Source of the DNA: Sphingosinicella sp. BN140058
Lineage (GTDB): Bacteria; Pseudomonadota; Alphaproteobacteria; Sphingomonadales; Sphingomonadaceae
Assembly (NCBI RefSeq): GCF_004135585.1
Contig: NZ_CP035501.1
Coordinates: forward strand, 5,651,501-5,715,500
Direction: 5' to 3'
Length of the DNA: 64,000 bases
The notes beneath the pieces are model-generated. The model was given only the letters and a program-made list of their open reading frames with translations. It was not told the DNA's origin and ran no database searches. Numbering within the stretch: position 1 is the first letter of the stretch; each line of letters begins with the position of its first letter. The translations under genes and the position numbers were made by a program. Positions 1 to 7,790 of this stretch are shown in pieces.

Positions 1-59
1 CTCGGAGGTTCACAGGCCAACCGGGCTTCCAATGTTCCGACCTGGCGGTGCGGCGGCGA

Positions 60-938
60 TCATTCTATCCGGTTCGCTGCGCAAGCAGTCGCAAGCCAAT
101 CGCGAAAGGCGAGGACTGATCGCCTCGCTTCCCGTTCTTCGATCAGCAACCAATAGGCTTCGGGTCCGCTGAGGATGACGTCGAAGGGCTGAACGAGCTG
201 GCCTGCGAGAATGCTGCTCTGAAACAATCGCGGCGAAAGCAGGGCAACACCCCCGCCTTCGATCGCTGCCGTGCCGGCCAGGTCCTGGGTCGGGTACCGT
301 ACTCCGGTCCCCTGACGATGGCCCGAAAACGGCACTCCAGCAGCTTCGAACCATGAAGGCCAGTCGTCGCTCTCGATCAATTGGCACTCGAGCAGATCCC
401 TGGGAGCCTCAATCTGTTGGTCCCGATAGCTTCGTGGATTGTACAGGGGCGTTCGATCGAGCGGAAAAAGCTTCGTCGCCGAATAGCCTTGCCAATCTCC
501 GAACCCGCTGCGGATCGCGATATCGAAACTGCCGGGCGCGCGCAGGTCGATCGCGGGATCGATCGCGACCGCAAGGCCGTGCGGTTCGGTGAAGCTCGTC
601 AGGCGAGGCGCGAGCCAGCGCGATGCAAAGGTCGGCGTGGCGCTGACCCTGAGGATCCTCGGGTCGGCGCATTCCGCCACCGCGGCCGCGAGTAGCGCCA
701 TCGCTTCGCGGACCCTTCCCGCAAGCCGTTGCCCCGCATCGGTCAAGGCGACGCGCGGCCCGCTCCGATGGAACAGCGCGGTACCGAGTTCAGCGTGGAG
801 GTTCCGCATCCGCTGGCTCACCGCGGCGGGACTCAAACCGAGTTCAGCGGCCGCACGCGTGTAGCTTCCATGTCGTGCGCAAGCCTCGAACACGCGCAGC
901 GTCTCCAGCGGTGGGGATCGAAAGCTCATCCCAGCCAT
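60..938 (-). CDS. LysR-family transcriptional regulator
   Basis: A 292-residue DNA-binding regulator of LysR type. Residues about 9-66 form the winged helix-turn-helix (LRVFEACARHGSYTRAAAEL, then SPAAVSQRMRNLH), followed by a periplasmic-binding-like effector domain from about residue 90. The helix-turn-helix wording resembles the GcvA/AmpR branch. It is transcribed divergently from the arginase-like operon starting at 1012, with 73 bp between the start codons, the usual layout for a LysR protein controlling its neighbour. A second ATG three codons in (929) is possible as the start. The effector cannot be read from sequence. Confidence 0.93.
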   Translation of the reverse strand: MAGMSFRSPPLETLRVFEACARHGSYTRAAAELGLSPAAVSQRMRNLHAELGTALFHRSGPRVALTDAGQRLAGRVREAMALLAAAVAECADPRILRVSATPTFASRWLAPRLTSFTEPHGLAVAIDPAIDLRAPGSFDIAIRSGFGDWQGYSATKLFPLDRTPLYNPRSYRDQQIEAPRDLLECQLIESDDWPSWFEAAGVPFSGHRQGTGVRYPTQDLAGTAAIEGGGVALLSPRLFQSSILAGQLVQPFDVILSGPEAYWLLIEEREARRSVLAFRDWLATACAANRIE

Positions 939-1011
939 CTTAAGCGCAGATTGAAATCACAGCCACTATCATCGTTATGGCCGTGCTCCCCGCAGCTCTA
1001 AACAAAGTGCG

Positions 1012-2013
1012 ATGAGAGTGCTCACCGCTGCCCTGACTCGCCGCACCTTTCTTGTGGCCGTTCCCGCGCTGAGTGCCGTCGTGGCGAAAGCGCCGCAACA
1101 AAGAGTGCATCTCATCATGGCGCCGAGCAATCTCGGCCTGCGCCCGCTCGTGGCCAATCAACAACCTGGAGCCTGGCGAGCACCGAAGGCGCTGAAGGCT
1201 GCCGGGTTAGCCGACGCTATCGGGGCGAGCCGGACCATCCAGATGGATCGTCCTTCCTATCGCTTTGACGAGGAGGCCGGCACCCGGATCCGCAATGGCC
1301 ACGCCATTCGCGCCTTCAGTGAACTGCTCGGTGCGCAGGTCGCAGGCGTGTTGCGGAGCGGCGCGTTCCCCCTGGTAGTCGGCGGCGATTGCAGCATCAT
1401 GCTTGGCGGCCTGCTGGGCGGGCGATCGATCGGGAAGATCGGTCTCCTTCATGTCGATGGACACAGCGACTTCTATCATCCCGGCAATTACGACAGCGAG
1501 GGACGGCTAGGCAGCGCGGCCGGCATGGATCTCGCCCTGGCAACCGGACGAGGAGAGCCATTGCTCGCCCCTTGGAATGGCGAGGCGCTTGTCGAAGATC
1601 GGTTTGTCATCCAGATCGGCGAGCGGGAGAAGCTCAGGCCCGATGCCGATTATGGCGATATCCTTCGAACGCAGGTTCGGCGATTCCCGGTCAGGGGCGT
1701 CCTGAAGCGCGGCATAGCCGAGACCGTTCGCGGCGCCCTTTCGCCGGTAGATGGCGAGCGCCGGCCGATGTGGCTGCACATCGATCTCGACGTGCTCGAC
1801 CAACGCGTGATGCCGGCGGTTGACTCGCCGGGCTCTCCCGGCTTGACCTTCTCACAGTTGGCAGATCTTATCTCCGGACTGGTCGGGGAGCGACGCGTGA
1901 TTGGCGCCGATATCGCCATCTTCGATCCAGAGCTTGATCCGCGCGGCACCTATGCGCGCGACATCGTGGCGTGCATGGCCCGTGGCTTCGCCGGCCTGAA
2001 AGCTGCAATATGA
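1012..2013 (+). CDS. Exported arginase-family (ureohydrolase) protein
   Basis: A 333-residue member of the arginase/agmatinase/formiminoglutamase superfamily, which hydrolyses guanidino or related C-N bonds at a binuclear metal site. The N-terminus (LTRRTFLVAVPALSAVVAKA) reads as a twin-arginine export signal, so the protein probably acts outside the cytoplasm. Metal motifs are visible: GGDCS at 124-128 (canonical arginase has GGDHS, so residue 127 is Cys instead of His), HVDGHSD at 147-153, and HIDLDVLD at 256-263. The Cys variant occurs in less studied branches of the family, so the substrate is uncertain. It is the first gene of a co-directional operon; its stop overlaps the next start as ATGA. 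Confidence 0.85.
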   Translation: MRVLTAALTRRTFLVAVPALSAVVAKAPQQRVHLIMAPSNLGLRPLVANQQPGAWRAPKALKAAGLADAIGASRTIQMDRPSYRFDEEAGTRIRNGHAIRAFSELLGAQVAGVLRSGAFPLVVGGDCSIMLGGLLGGRSIGKIGLLHVDGHSDFYHPGNYDSEGRLGSAAGMDLALATGRGEPLLAPWNGEALVEDRFVIQIGEREKLRPDADYGDILRTQVRRFPVRGVLKRGIAETVRGALSPVDGERRPMWLHIDLDVLDQRVMPAVDSPGSPGLTFSQLADLISGLVGERRVIGADIAIFDPELDPRGTYARDIVACMARGFAGLKAAI

Positions 2014-2906
2014 GGGGCCTGCCGGCTGCGGCGCTTACCGGGATATTCTCGGCAGCTGCGGCATACGCACTGGCCGGCAGCAAAGCCGCCCCCGTGATCT
2101 GGACTCCGCCCCAGCTGTCGACTGCCGCTTATGAAGCCACTCCGACATTCTCGACCGACGGACGGGAACTCGTCTACCTGTCTGCGGACGAGAACTTCAC
2201 GAAGTGGCGCCTGCTGATGTCGCGCTGTGAACATCGGCGCTGGACGCCGCCTGCTCCGCCTCCCTTTGCCGCGCCCGCACCGGCAATCGAGGCAGATCCC
2301 GGCTACACTCCAGATGGCAAGGGGCTCTATTTCGTTTCGGCCCGGCATGATCCTGAGAACGAGGATTTCGACATCTGGTACGTTGCACGATCGTCCGAGG
2401 GGCTTTGGGGCGAGCCTGAACGCCTGCCGGCGCCGGTCAATTCTCCAAACGCCGAGCTTCTGCCGCGCGCCGACCTGTCCGGTCGTCTTTACTTCGGCTC
2501 GAGCCGACCCGGCGGACATGGTCAAAGCGACATCTATGTCGCCGAACGGAGTCCCGGCGGCCGCTGGGGCGTCCGCAACCTGGGTGCGCCCGTCAATACC
2601 CCCGGGAATGAATATGAAGCGGAGATATCTCGCAACGGTCGCACCTTGATCCTGGTCGCCGATCGCGGTGATCGATCGCACCTGTACCGGTTCAAAGCAA
2701 CGAAGAGCGGGTGGAGGGAAGTCGGGCGGGTCCCGGCCGATCCGCACGTTTTCCAGGTTGGGCCGCTGCTTTCGCCGGATTCAGGCGCGCTCCTCTTTGC
2801 CCAGGCCACTCGGGATCGGTCGGGCGAGATCTTCCGCCACAGTCTCGACCCGAAGGGCTCGCGATCTTGGCCATCGCCCTGCGCCGAGGGGCCTTATGAC
2901 CGGTGA
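2010..2906 (+). CDS. Secreted PD40/WD40-like beta-propeller protein
   Basis: A 298-residue protein with a hydrophobic N-terminal signal (about residues 1-26) followed by TolB/PD40-type propeller blades. Recurrent blade wording is visible: ATPTFSTDGRELVYLS, DPGYTPDGKGLYFVS, LLPRADLSGRLYFGSSRPGG, EAEISRNGRTLILVADRGD and LLSPDSGALLFAQATRD. The blades combine with segments of the type DIWYVARSSEGLWGEPERLPAPVN. Such propellers are usually periplasmic or extracellular scaffolds or enzymes; no catalytic residues can be assigned. I chose the ATG at 2010 because it overlaps the arginase stop by 4 bp and is followed directly by the signal peptide; an upstream ATG at 1971 lies inside the arginase gene. 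The 3' end overlaps the RidA-like gene by 11 bp. Confidence 0.85.
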   Translation: MRGLPAAALTGIFSAAAAYALAGSKAAPVIWTPPQLSTAAYEATPTFSTDGRELVYLSADENFTKWRLLMSRCEHRRWTPPAPPPFAAPAPAIEADPGYTPDGKGLYFVSARHDPENEDFDIWYVARSSEGLWGEPERLPAPVNSPNAELLPRADLSGRLYFGSSRPGGHGQSDIYVAERSPGGRWGVRNLGAPVNTPGNEYEAEISRNGRTLILVADRGDRSHLYRFKATKSGWREVGRVPADPHVFQVGPLLSPDSGALLFAQATRDRSGEIFRHSLDPKGSRSWPSPCAEGPYDR

Positions 2907-3339
2907 AATCTCCCGTCGTTCCGCCACCGCCGCAATGCTCTCGCTGGCCGGATGCGCGGCGGCGCGGCCGCACAGGGGGCAGCCGATCGATCCTGCTGCG
3001 ACCAGCTATGCTCAGGCCTGGCGGATCGAAGGCGCATCCCGGATCTTGTTCATCAGCGGCCAGACACCGACGGACGGGGACGGGCACGCGCCGCGGGAAT
3101 TCGCGGCGCAGGCGCGCCTCGCCTGGTCCAATGTTCTGACGCAGCTCCGCCGTGCGGACATGCACGTCGCGGACCTCGCCAAGGTCACGATCTACCTGAG
3201 CGACCGGCGCTTTCGCGAAGAGAATACCCGTATCAGGGCTGAACTGCTGGGGTCTGCCACGCCTGCAATCACCGTGGTGATCGCAGAAATCTTCGAGGAG
3301 GCATGGCTGCTCGAGATCGATGCGATTGCCTGCAGCTGA
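2896..3339 (+). CDS. RidA/YjgF-family protein with export signal
   Basis: A 147-residue protein whose body (residues about 38-147) is a Rid (YjgF/YER057c/UK114) domain: FISGQTPTDGDG around 53-63, a central NVLTQLRRADMHVADLAKVTIYLSD-like stretch, and a C-terminal LLEIDAIA. Housekeeping RidA is a cytosolic imine deaminase with an essential Arg in a PARST-type motif. Here the matching positions read PAIT (123-126) with Ile125, so the arginine is missing and deaminase activity is doubtful. The N-terminus (SRRSATAAMLSLAGCAAA) looks like a lipoprotein or twin-arginine signal with LAGC. Start 2896 overlaps the propeller gene by 11 bp; longer reading upstream lies inside that gene. Confidence 0.83.
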   Translation: MTGEISRRSATAAMLSLAGCAAARPHRGQPIDPAATSYAQAWRIEGASRILFISGQTPTDGDGHAPREFAAQARLAWSNVLTQLRRADMHVADLAKVTIYLSDRRFREENTRIRAELLGSATPAITVVIAEIFEEAWLLEIDAIACS

Positions 3340-3369
3340 TCAGGCACGGAGGAGCGAAAGAAGACGCCG

Positions 3370-4260
3370 ATGATGAATTTCGAAGTGATCCCCAGCCCCG
3401 TGCGGCATCGCTATTTGACCGTGGATGGCTGTACCATCTTCTACCGCGAGTGCGGTGCGGAGGATGCGCCCGTGCTTCTTTTGCCGCACGGCTACCCTTG
3501 CTCTTCCTACGAGTTCCGAAATCTCATGCCGCTACTCGGCGATGCGTGGCGCCTGATCGCGCCTGATTTCCCCGGCTGCGGCTACAGCGATACTCCCGCC
3601 GACTTCGATTACAGCTTCGATGGGTATGCCCGCTTCCTGGAACGGTTTTGCGAAACAATGGGCGTGGGGAGGTTGGCCCTCTACCTCCATGATTTCGGAT
3701 CGCAGATCGGATTGCGCTTCGCGATCCGAAATCCCCATGGGATCACGGGGCTGATTATTCAGAATGGCGACATCTACGAGGATCAGCTCGGCCCCAAATA
3801 TGCTCCCCTCCAGGCCTATTTCGAAGATCCGTCGCCGGAGGCGAAAGAGAGGCTCGGCGATGCCGTCACGAAGGACGGTTTCAAAGACGAGTTCCTGAAC
3901 GAAGTGGCAGACGATGTCGCGTCCCGAATCCCGCCGGACCTTTGGGAACTGCATTGGTCGGTGATGACACCGCAGCGCAGGGCGATCGCGGTTCAACTGA
4001 TCGCGGGGCTGAAGGAAAACCTGGCCTGGTTTCCAAGGTATCAGGCGTATCTGCGCGAGCACCGGCCGCCGACGTTGATCGTCTGGGGTCCGCACGACGG
4101 CTACATGCCGGAAGGCTCTGCCAGAGCCTACCTGCGCGATCTCCCCGAAGCCGAACTGCACTTGCTGGGCGGCGGGCACTGGCTGTTGGAAACGCACCTC
4201 TACGAGGTCGCAGGCTTGATCCGGCCGTTCCTGCGGTCGATCAGAGCATCGCGCGAGTGA
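3370..4260 (+). CDS. Alpha/beta hydrolase (epoxide hydrolase / haloalkane dehalogenase-like)
   Basis: A 296-residue alpha/beta-hydrolase. The oxyanion motif HGYP is at 40-43, and the nucleophile elbow LHDFGSQIG places an Asp (D108) where esterases have Ser. The likely acid is D243 (WGPHDGYM) and the base H270 (GGGHWLLE). An Asp nucleophile points to epoxide hydrolase or dehalogenase chemistry, but the residue after it is Phe, not the Trp of classical haloalkane dehalogenases. No signal peptide is evident, so it is probably cytoplasmic. It is the fourth gene of the operon, 30 bp after the RidA-like gene. Confidence 0.88.
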   Translation: MMNFEVIPSPVRHRYLTVDGCTIFYRECGAEDAPVLLLPHGYPCSSYEFRNLMPLLGDAWRLIAPDFPGCGYSDTPADFDYSFDGYARFLERFCETMGVGRLALYLHDFGSQIGLRFAIRNPHGITGLIIQNGDIYEDQLGPKYAPLQAYFEDPSPEAKERLGDAVTKDGFKDEFLNEVADDVASRIPPDLWELHWSVMTPQRRAIAVQLIAGLKENLAWFPRYQAYLREHRPPTLIVWGPHDGYMPEGSARAYLRDLPEAELHLLGGGHWLLETHLYEVAGLIRPFLRSIRASRE

Positions 4261-4294
4261 GCGTCAGGGAATGCCGCCGAGAGGAGTGCTGCCA

Positions 4295-4789
4295 GTGCTC
4301 TTCGAAGCGTTGATCGAGATTCGCGGAATCAATCCCTTCGTGCTGGTGAGCGCTGAGCGTGCGCAGGGAATCCGACTTGGCTGGCGCAAGCCGATGCCGG
4401 TGCTGGTCCAGCTTGACGACAAACCAGTCCCCGCGCGGCGCATCAATATGATGCCTGCAGGCGACGGGAGCTTCTACCTCTACCTGAACGCCGACCTGCG
4501 CGAGCAGGCCGGAGCAAAGGTCGGCGACGTCGTGACGGTCTGTGTCAGCTTCGATCCCGATTATGAGACCGGGCCTCAGCACACCATCCCTCCCGCGTTC
4601 GCAGCCGGCCTGGAGATCAGTCCTGCGGCCAAGGCCCGGTGGATATCGCTTGCGCCAAGCCTGCAGAAAGAGGTGCTACGCTACCTAGCGAGGCTGAAAT
4701 CCGACGCGGCGAAGACAAGAAACATCGAACGCCTGATGCGCATCCTTGGCGGCGCAAGAGAGCGCTTCATGGCGCGTGACTGGAACTGA
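4295..4789 (+). CDS. DUF1905 / YdeI-OmpD-associated family protein
   Basis: About 164 residues: an N-terminal DUF1905 beta-barrel domain (FEALIEIRGINPFVLVS onward) and a C-terminal YdeI/OmpD-associated helical segment (AKARWISLAPSLQKEVLRYL, then KTRNIERLMRIL). The biochemical role of this family is poorly known; some members are linked to bacteriocin protection. I prefer the GTG at 4295 as the start because a clean AGGAG (4282-4286) sits 8 bp upstream and family members begin close to the FEA motif. The in-frame ATG at 4271 has no spaced ribosome binding site. It lies 34 bp after the hydrolase gene. Confidence 0.82.
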   Translation: MLFEALIEIRGINPFVLVSAERAQGIRLGWRKPMPVLVQLDDKPVPARRINMMPAGDGSFYLYLNADLREQAGAKVGDVVTVCVSFDPDYETGPQHTIPPAFAAGLEISPAAKARWISLAPSLQKEVLRYLARLKSDAAKTRNIERLMRILGGARERFMARDWN

Positions 4790-4810
4790 TCCAGGACAGT
4801 CAAGGGAGGG

Positions 4811-5248
4811 ATGACGATGGATGCAAAACAGGCGGCAGCGAATGTGTGGAGCGCGTTCGCATCGCGCGATGCCGCGAGCATACACGCCGTGCTGACGGAC
4901 GATGTCGAGTGGATAGCGCCGAAGCGGAATTCGACGGCGGTCGCCCTCGGCGTTACCGATCACATGATCGGCAAGGAGGCGATCTCGTCGTTCCTGCTCA
5001 ACGACATGCGCAGATTATTCTCGAGCGGTCTCGAAATCGAGCCAATCTCCGTAACCGCAGAGGGTGATCGCGTCGTCTTTGAACAAAGGCACATAGCGGT
5101 TTTGGCGAACGGGAGACCCTACAGGAATGACTATGTCTTCGTATTCGAAATGAGCGATGGGAAGGTAAGTAGAATACGCGAATATATGGACACACGCAGT
5201 GGTCAGGAAATGGTATTTGGCGACGCGCCTCCTCGGCAAATCGTCTGA
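4811..5248 (+). CDS. NTF2-like / SnoaL-type protein
   Basis: A 145-residue single-domain protein of the SnoaL/NTF2-like cone fold. The N-terminal helix WSAFASRDAASIHAVLTDDVEW and the closing strands DYVFVFEMSDGKVSRIREYMDT are typical. Family members act as small isomerases, cyclases or ligand-binding proteins, so the substrate cannot be assigned. It is the last gene of the six-gene operon, 21 bp after the DUF1905 gene, with a good ribosome binding site (GGGAGGG) upstream. The codon choice near the 3' end is somewhat more AT-rich than its neighbours (for example GTA AGT AGA ATA), a mild hint of different ancestry. Confidence 0.85.
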   Translation: MTMDAKQAAANVWSAFASRDAASIHAVLTDDVEWIAPKRNSTAVALGVTDHMIGKEAISSFLLNDMRRLFSSGLEIEPISVTAEGDRVVFEQRHIAVLANGRPYRNDYVFVFEMSDGKVSRIREYMDTRSGQEMVFGDAPPRQIV

Positions 5249-5279
5249 ATACACGCGTCACATCGATCGGAACGTGCGT

Positions 5280-6302
5280 TCACGGACCGGCCGGCACTGC
5301 AATGGCGTGCCGAAAGCGCCTGCGTCGCAGGACACGCAGCAGCGGAGCTTCCAGGAATAGATAGCTCAGCACGCCCAGTGCAACGCCGCCAATGGTGCCG
5401 GCGAGAGCGATCGTCCAGCCGGGGGCTCCGATCCGCCGGCAAACCACGTCGACCGCCATGATCGCAAAGATGTGCCACAGGTAGATCGAATAGCTCGCGT
5501 CGCCAAGGAAGCGCAGCGGGACGATAGGGCGCGCAAAAGCGCTGCTGCGTTCGAGCTCCAAGGTCGCGATCACCAGCAGCGTGCAAGGGAGGCCGAGCCA
5601 CAGGGCGTCGCGTAAGCGTCCGGTGGCAAGCCCGAGCAGGAAGAAGACGAGGACGCAGGCCAGCAGCGGAACGGCCATCGACCTCCCCTGCAACCAGAAA
5701 CGGCCGAGCCAGGCGCCGGCGAGGAATTGCAGGATCAGCGGATTGCACCAGAAGGCGAACGGCGCCTGATCCGGCGGGATGTAGAATGACGCCGCCGCTG
5801 CGCCGGCGAACAGCAGAGTCAAAATTTGCAGCAGCGCCTTTCGCGGCAAGATCAGCAGCAACGCGAACACGGCGTAGAACAGCATTTCGTAGTTCAGCGT
5901 CCAGCCGACGTTGAGGATCGGGTAGAAACGCGCACCGAAGCCGGGCGGACCGACCGGGATGAACAGATAGGAGGCGAGCGCGTGGACGGGATCGAGCCCG
6001 TGTCGCACCAGCATGAACAGAGCGAACGCGCTGGTCGCGATCCAATATAGCGGCACGATCCGGATCAGCCGGTCCTTGAAGAAGGGCCAGGGACGCGAGC
6101 CGCCATCGGTGATCGCGACCATCAGGAAGCCGCTCAGCACGAAGAACAGAGGAACGCCGAATGCCGGCACCGGCGTTCGCAGGTGCCCGGCCAACAGGGC
6201 GTGGGCAATCACCACTTCCAAAGCCGCGACGGCGCGGAGATATTGAAGACCGATCAGGCGCGGCCTTTCGGTGCCGACACTGGTAATCGATGACGCGTCC
6301 AT
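5280..6302 (-). CDS. Acyltransferase family 3 membrane protein (OafA/YrhL-like)
   Basis: A 340-residue integral membrane protein of the acyltransferase-3 family, which moves acyl groups onto sugars of surface polysaccharides or lipids. The family signature is visible: LQYLRAVAALEVVIAHA with the conserved His34 in the first membrane helix, FGVPLFFVLSGFL around 49-60, and the RLIRIVPLYW basic motif at 78-87. About ten hydrophobic segments follow. It faces the NTF2-like gene tail-to-tail (31 bp apart), so it is a separate transcription unit. The acyl donor and acceptor are unknown, and no polysaccharide genes lie nearby. Confidence 0.9.
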   Translation of the reverse strand: MDASSITSVGTERPRLIGLQYLRAVAALEVVIAHALLAGHLRTPVPAFGVPLFFVLSGFLMVAITDGGSRPWPFFKDRLIRIVPLYWIATSAFALFMLVRHGLDPVHALASYLFIPVGPPGFGARFYPILNVGWTLNYEMLFYAVFALLLILPRKALLQILTLLFAGAAAASFYIPPDQAPFAFWCNPLILQFLAGAWLGRFWLQGRSMAVPLLACVLVFFLLGLATGRLRDALWLGLPCTLLVIATLELERSSAFARPIVPLRFLGDASYSIYLWHIFAIMAVDVVCRRIGAPGWTIALAGTIGGVALGVLSYLFLEAPLLRVLRRRRFRHAIAVPAGP

Positions 6303-6474
6303 CGCTGCTCCCCGGCAAGGTTGTTGCAGCGGGACGGCAAGGGTGCAAGCGCCACAAGGCGCCCGGTTCAGGCCGAAACGTCGTGGTTTCCTGAAAAAGC
6401 CCGTGATCTCAGCGCGCGCGTTCTGCGGCAGCGCTTTCGCCGGCGATCCGGTTCAGCGAACCGGCGGCGGCGCA

Positions 6475-6645
6475 TCAACCGTGGACGAGAGTCCCGGCAA
6501 GGCCCGCCTGATATTGCTCGGCAAGTTTGGAGAAGGACGCGGCGAGCGCCTGGCGCCGTGCCTGCGCTTCCGGCGTAATCGCCCGCGAGGCGGCGCGAAG
6601 CTCCTCGTTCGCGCGACGTTGGTAGTAACGATAGTTTGATTCCAT
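6475..6645 (-). CDS. Small conserved protein, YYxRRA type (56 aa)
   Basis: A 56-residue hydrophilic, probably helical protein beginning MESNYRYYQRRANEELRAAS. The N-terminal pattern YYxRRAxxE...A followed by helix-forming residues is shared with the 57-residue product at 60878-61051 (LEYYERRAEAEIELAQ), so the two appear paralogous. The start at 6645 was chosen because a GGGGAG-rich stretch precedes it and the family motif starts at once; reading further upstream gives low-quality sequence. Function is unknown. It stands alone between the acyltransferase and the divergent PAP2 gene. Confidence 0.65.
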   Translation of the reverse strand: MESNYRYYQRRANEELRAASRAITPEAQARRQALAASFSKLAEQYQAGLAGTLVHG

Positions 6646-6897
6646 CGGACCCCGCTCCCCAGCGATATCTGTTACTAACATAGATTGAATCGTTTCCGAA
6701 ATGTCTAACGGAAATGACTCGTCGCTACGCCGCCTCCGTTCACCTCCTTTGTTGAGGCTGTGGTGCACGGCGCCGCGATGTTGAGCCCATGAATCGGTCA
6801 CAAAGTGTTTTCGTACAACTCCGGTAATCTGCAGTATCGGTGCCGAGTCGCGGCCATCGCGCTGGACACGAACGCGGGTTGAGGCAACAGCCGATCC

Positions 6898-7524
6898 ATG
6901 CGCCGTTTCTCCCCACCAGCCATGTGGCTGCCGATCCTCGCCCTCCTGATCGTCTTCGCCTGCATGTTCCTGAGGGGCGGCCCGGAATCGCAGGTGGATC
7001 GTACTCTTCTCCTGTTCGCTCAGCGCGGAGAGCTTGTTCCGGCCGCGCGCCTCCTGACTCACCTCGGCAGCTGGACGAGCGTCATCCCTATCACGCTCGC
7101 CGCGGCGGCATGGCTGCTGTTCCGGGGCGCGCGCCGGCGCGCTCTGCTCCTGATCGGCGTGTTGCTCAGCGAGCGGGGCCTCATCGAGTTGCTGAAGGAG
7201 CTGTTCGACCGGGCCCGCCCGGATCCTCACGGCCGGTTGGTCGAGGTCAATTCCATGGCCTTTCCAAGCGGCCATTCCGCGAATGCGATGACCCTCGGGC
7301 TTGCCCTCGCGCTGCTCGTCGCGCCGCCGCGATGGCGGGGCCCGGCCGTCCTCGCCGCACTCCTATTCGCCGCGCTGATCGGCCTGACGCGGCCGGTGCT
7401 CGGGGTGCATTGGCCGTCCGACGTGATGGGGGGCTGGGCACTCGGCGCAGCCTGGACACTGCTCCTCGTGCGCCTGTTCGATGCTCGGGCCGACGAGGGA
7501 ACGTCTGCTCCCCGCCCGCATTGA
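6898..7524 (+). CDS. PAP2-family membrane phosphatase
   Basis: A 208-residue membrane protein of the PAP2/phosphatidic acid phosphatase superfamily, which dephosphorylates lipid phosphates such as undecaprenyl pyrophosphate or phosphatidic acid. The three catalytic motifs are present: KELFDRARP (K100, R107), PSGH (123-126), and TRPVLGVHWPSD (R165, His171, Asp175), with Thr in place of the first Ser of the usual SRxxxxxHxxxD. Five to six hydrophobic helices surround them. The preceding 250 bp hold no gene and separate it from the divergent small protein. The following small gene starts 20 bp downstream and is probably cotranscribed. Confidence 0.9.
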   Translation: MRRFSPPAMWLPILALLIVFACMFLRGGPESQVDRTLLLFAQRGELVPAARLLTHLGSWTSVIPITLAAAAWLLFRGARRRALLLIGVLLSERGLIELLKELFDRARPDPHGRLVEVNSMAFPSGHSANAMTLGLALALLVAPPRWRGPAVLAALLFAALIGLTRPVLGVHWPSDVMGGWALGAAWTLLLVRLFDARADEGTSAPRPH

Positions 7525-7544
7525 CCGGCCGAAGGAGAGCGACA

Positions 7545-7787
7545 ATGAGCGATCGCAACGAGCGTGGCGCCGATCGCGCCGAGACGGCCCGCCAGACCGA
7601 CGACAGCGAGATCATCGACGAGATGGAGGGCGGCCCCGCCTTCGGCGGTTCGCACGACGGCAATCTGCAGCGCGACATCGGCGCGCGCGACGAAGTGAGG
7701 GAGGAGGTCGGCGACGGCGACGGCGTGACCCGGGTGCGCGACAGCGACAAGCCGGAACAGGCCAATCTGCCGCGCTTCAATCCCTGA
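7545..7787 (+). CDS. Small hydrophilic protein of unknown function (80 aa)
   Basis: An 80-residue acidic, highly charged protein with no hydrophobic segment (MSDRNERGADRAETARQTDD, then many Asp, Glu and Arg, ending LPRFNP). The composition suggests intrinsic disorder, as in small stress-related proteins. A good ribosome binding site (AAGGAGAGCGACA) precedes the ATG at 7545, which is 20 bp behind the PAP2 gene. Reading the same frame further upstream runs through the PAP2 gene and is not real. I recognise no domain. Confidence 0.7.
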   Translation: MSDRNERGADRAETARQTDDSEIIDEMEGGPAFGGSHDGNLQRDIGARDEVREEVGDGDGVTRVRDSDKPEQANLPRFNP

Positions 7788-7790
7788 GGA

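Noticed and set aside
9..387. A short minus-strand frame at the left edge
   Set aside because: It lies within the LysR gene in another frame and shows no domain.
5260..5290. GGAAC near the end of the NTF2-like gene as an EcfG promoter
   Set aside because: The only CGTT lies 4 bp away rather than 16-17 bp, and no gene starts downstream on that strand.
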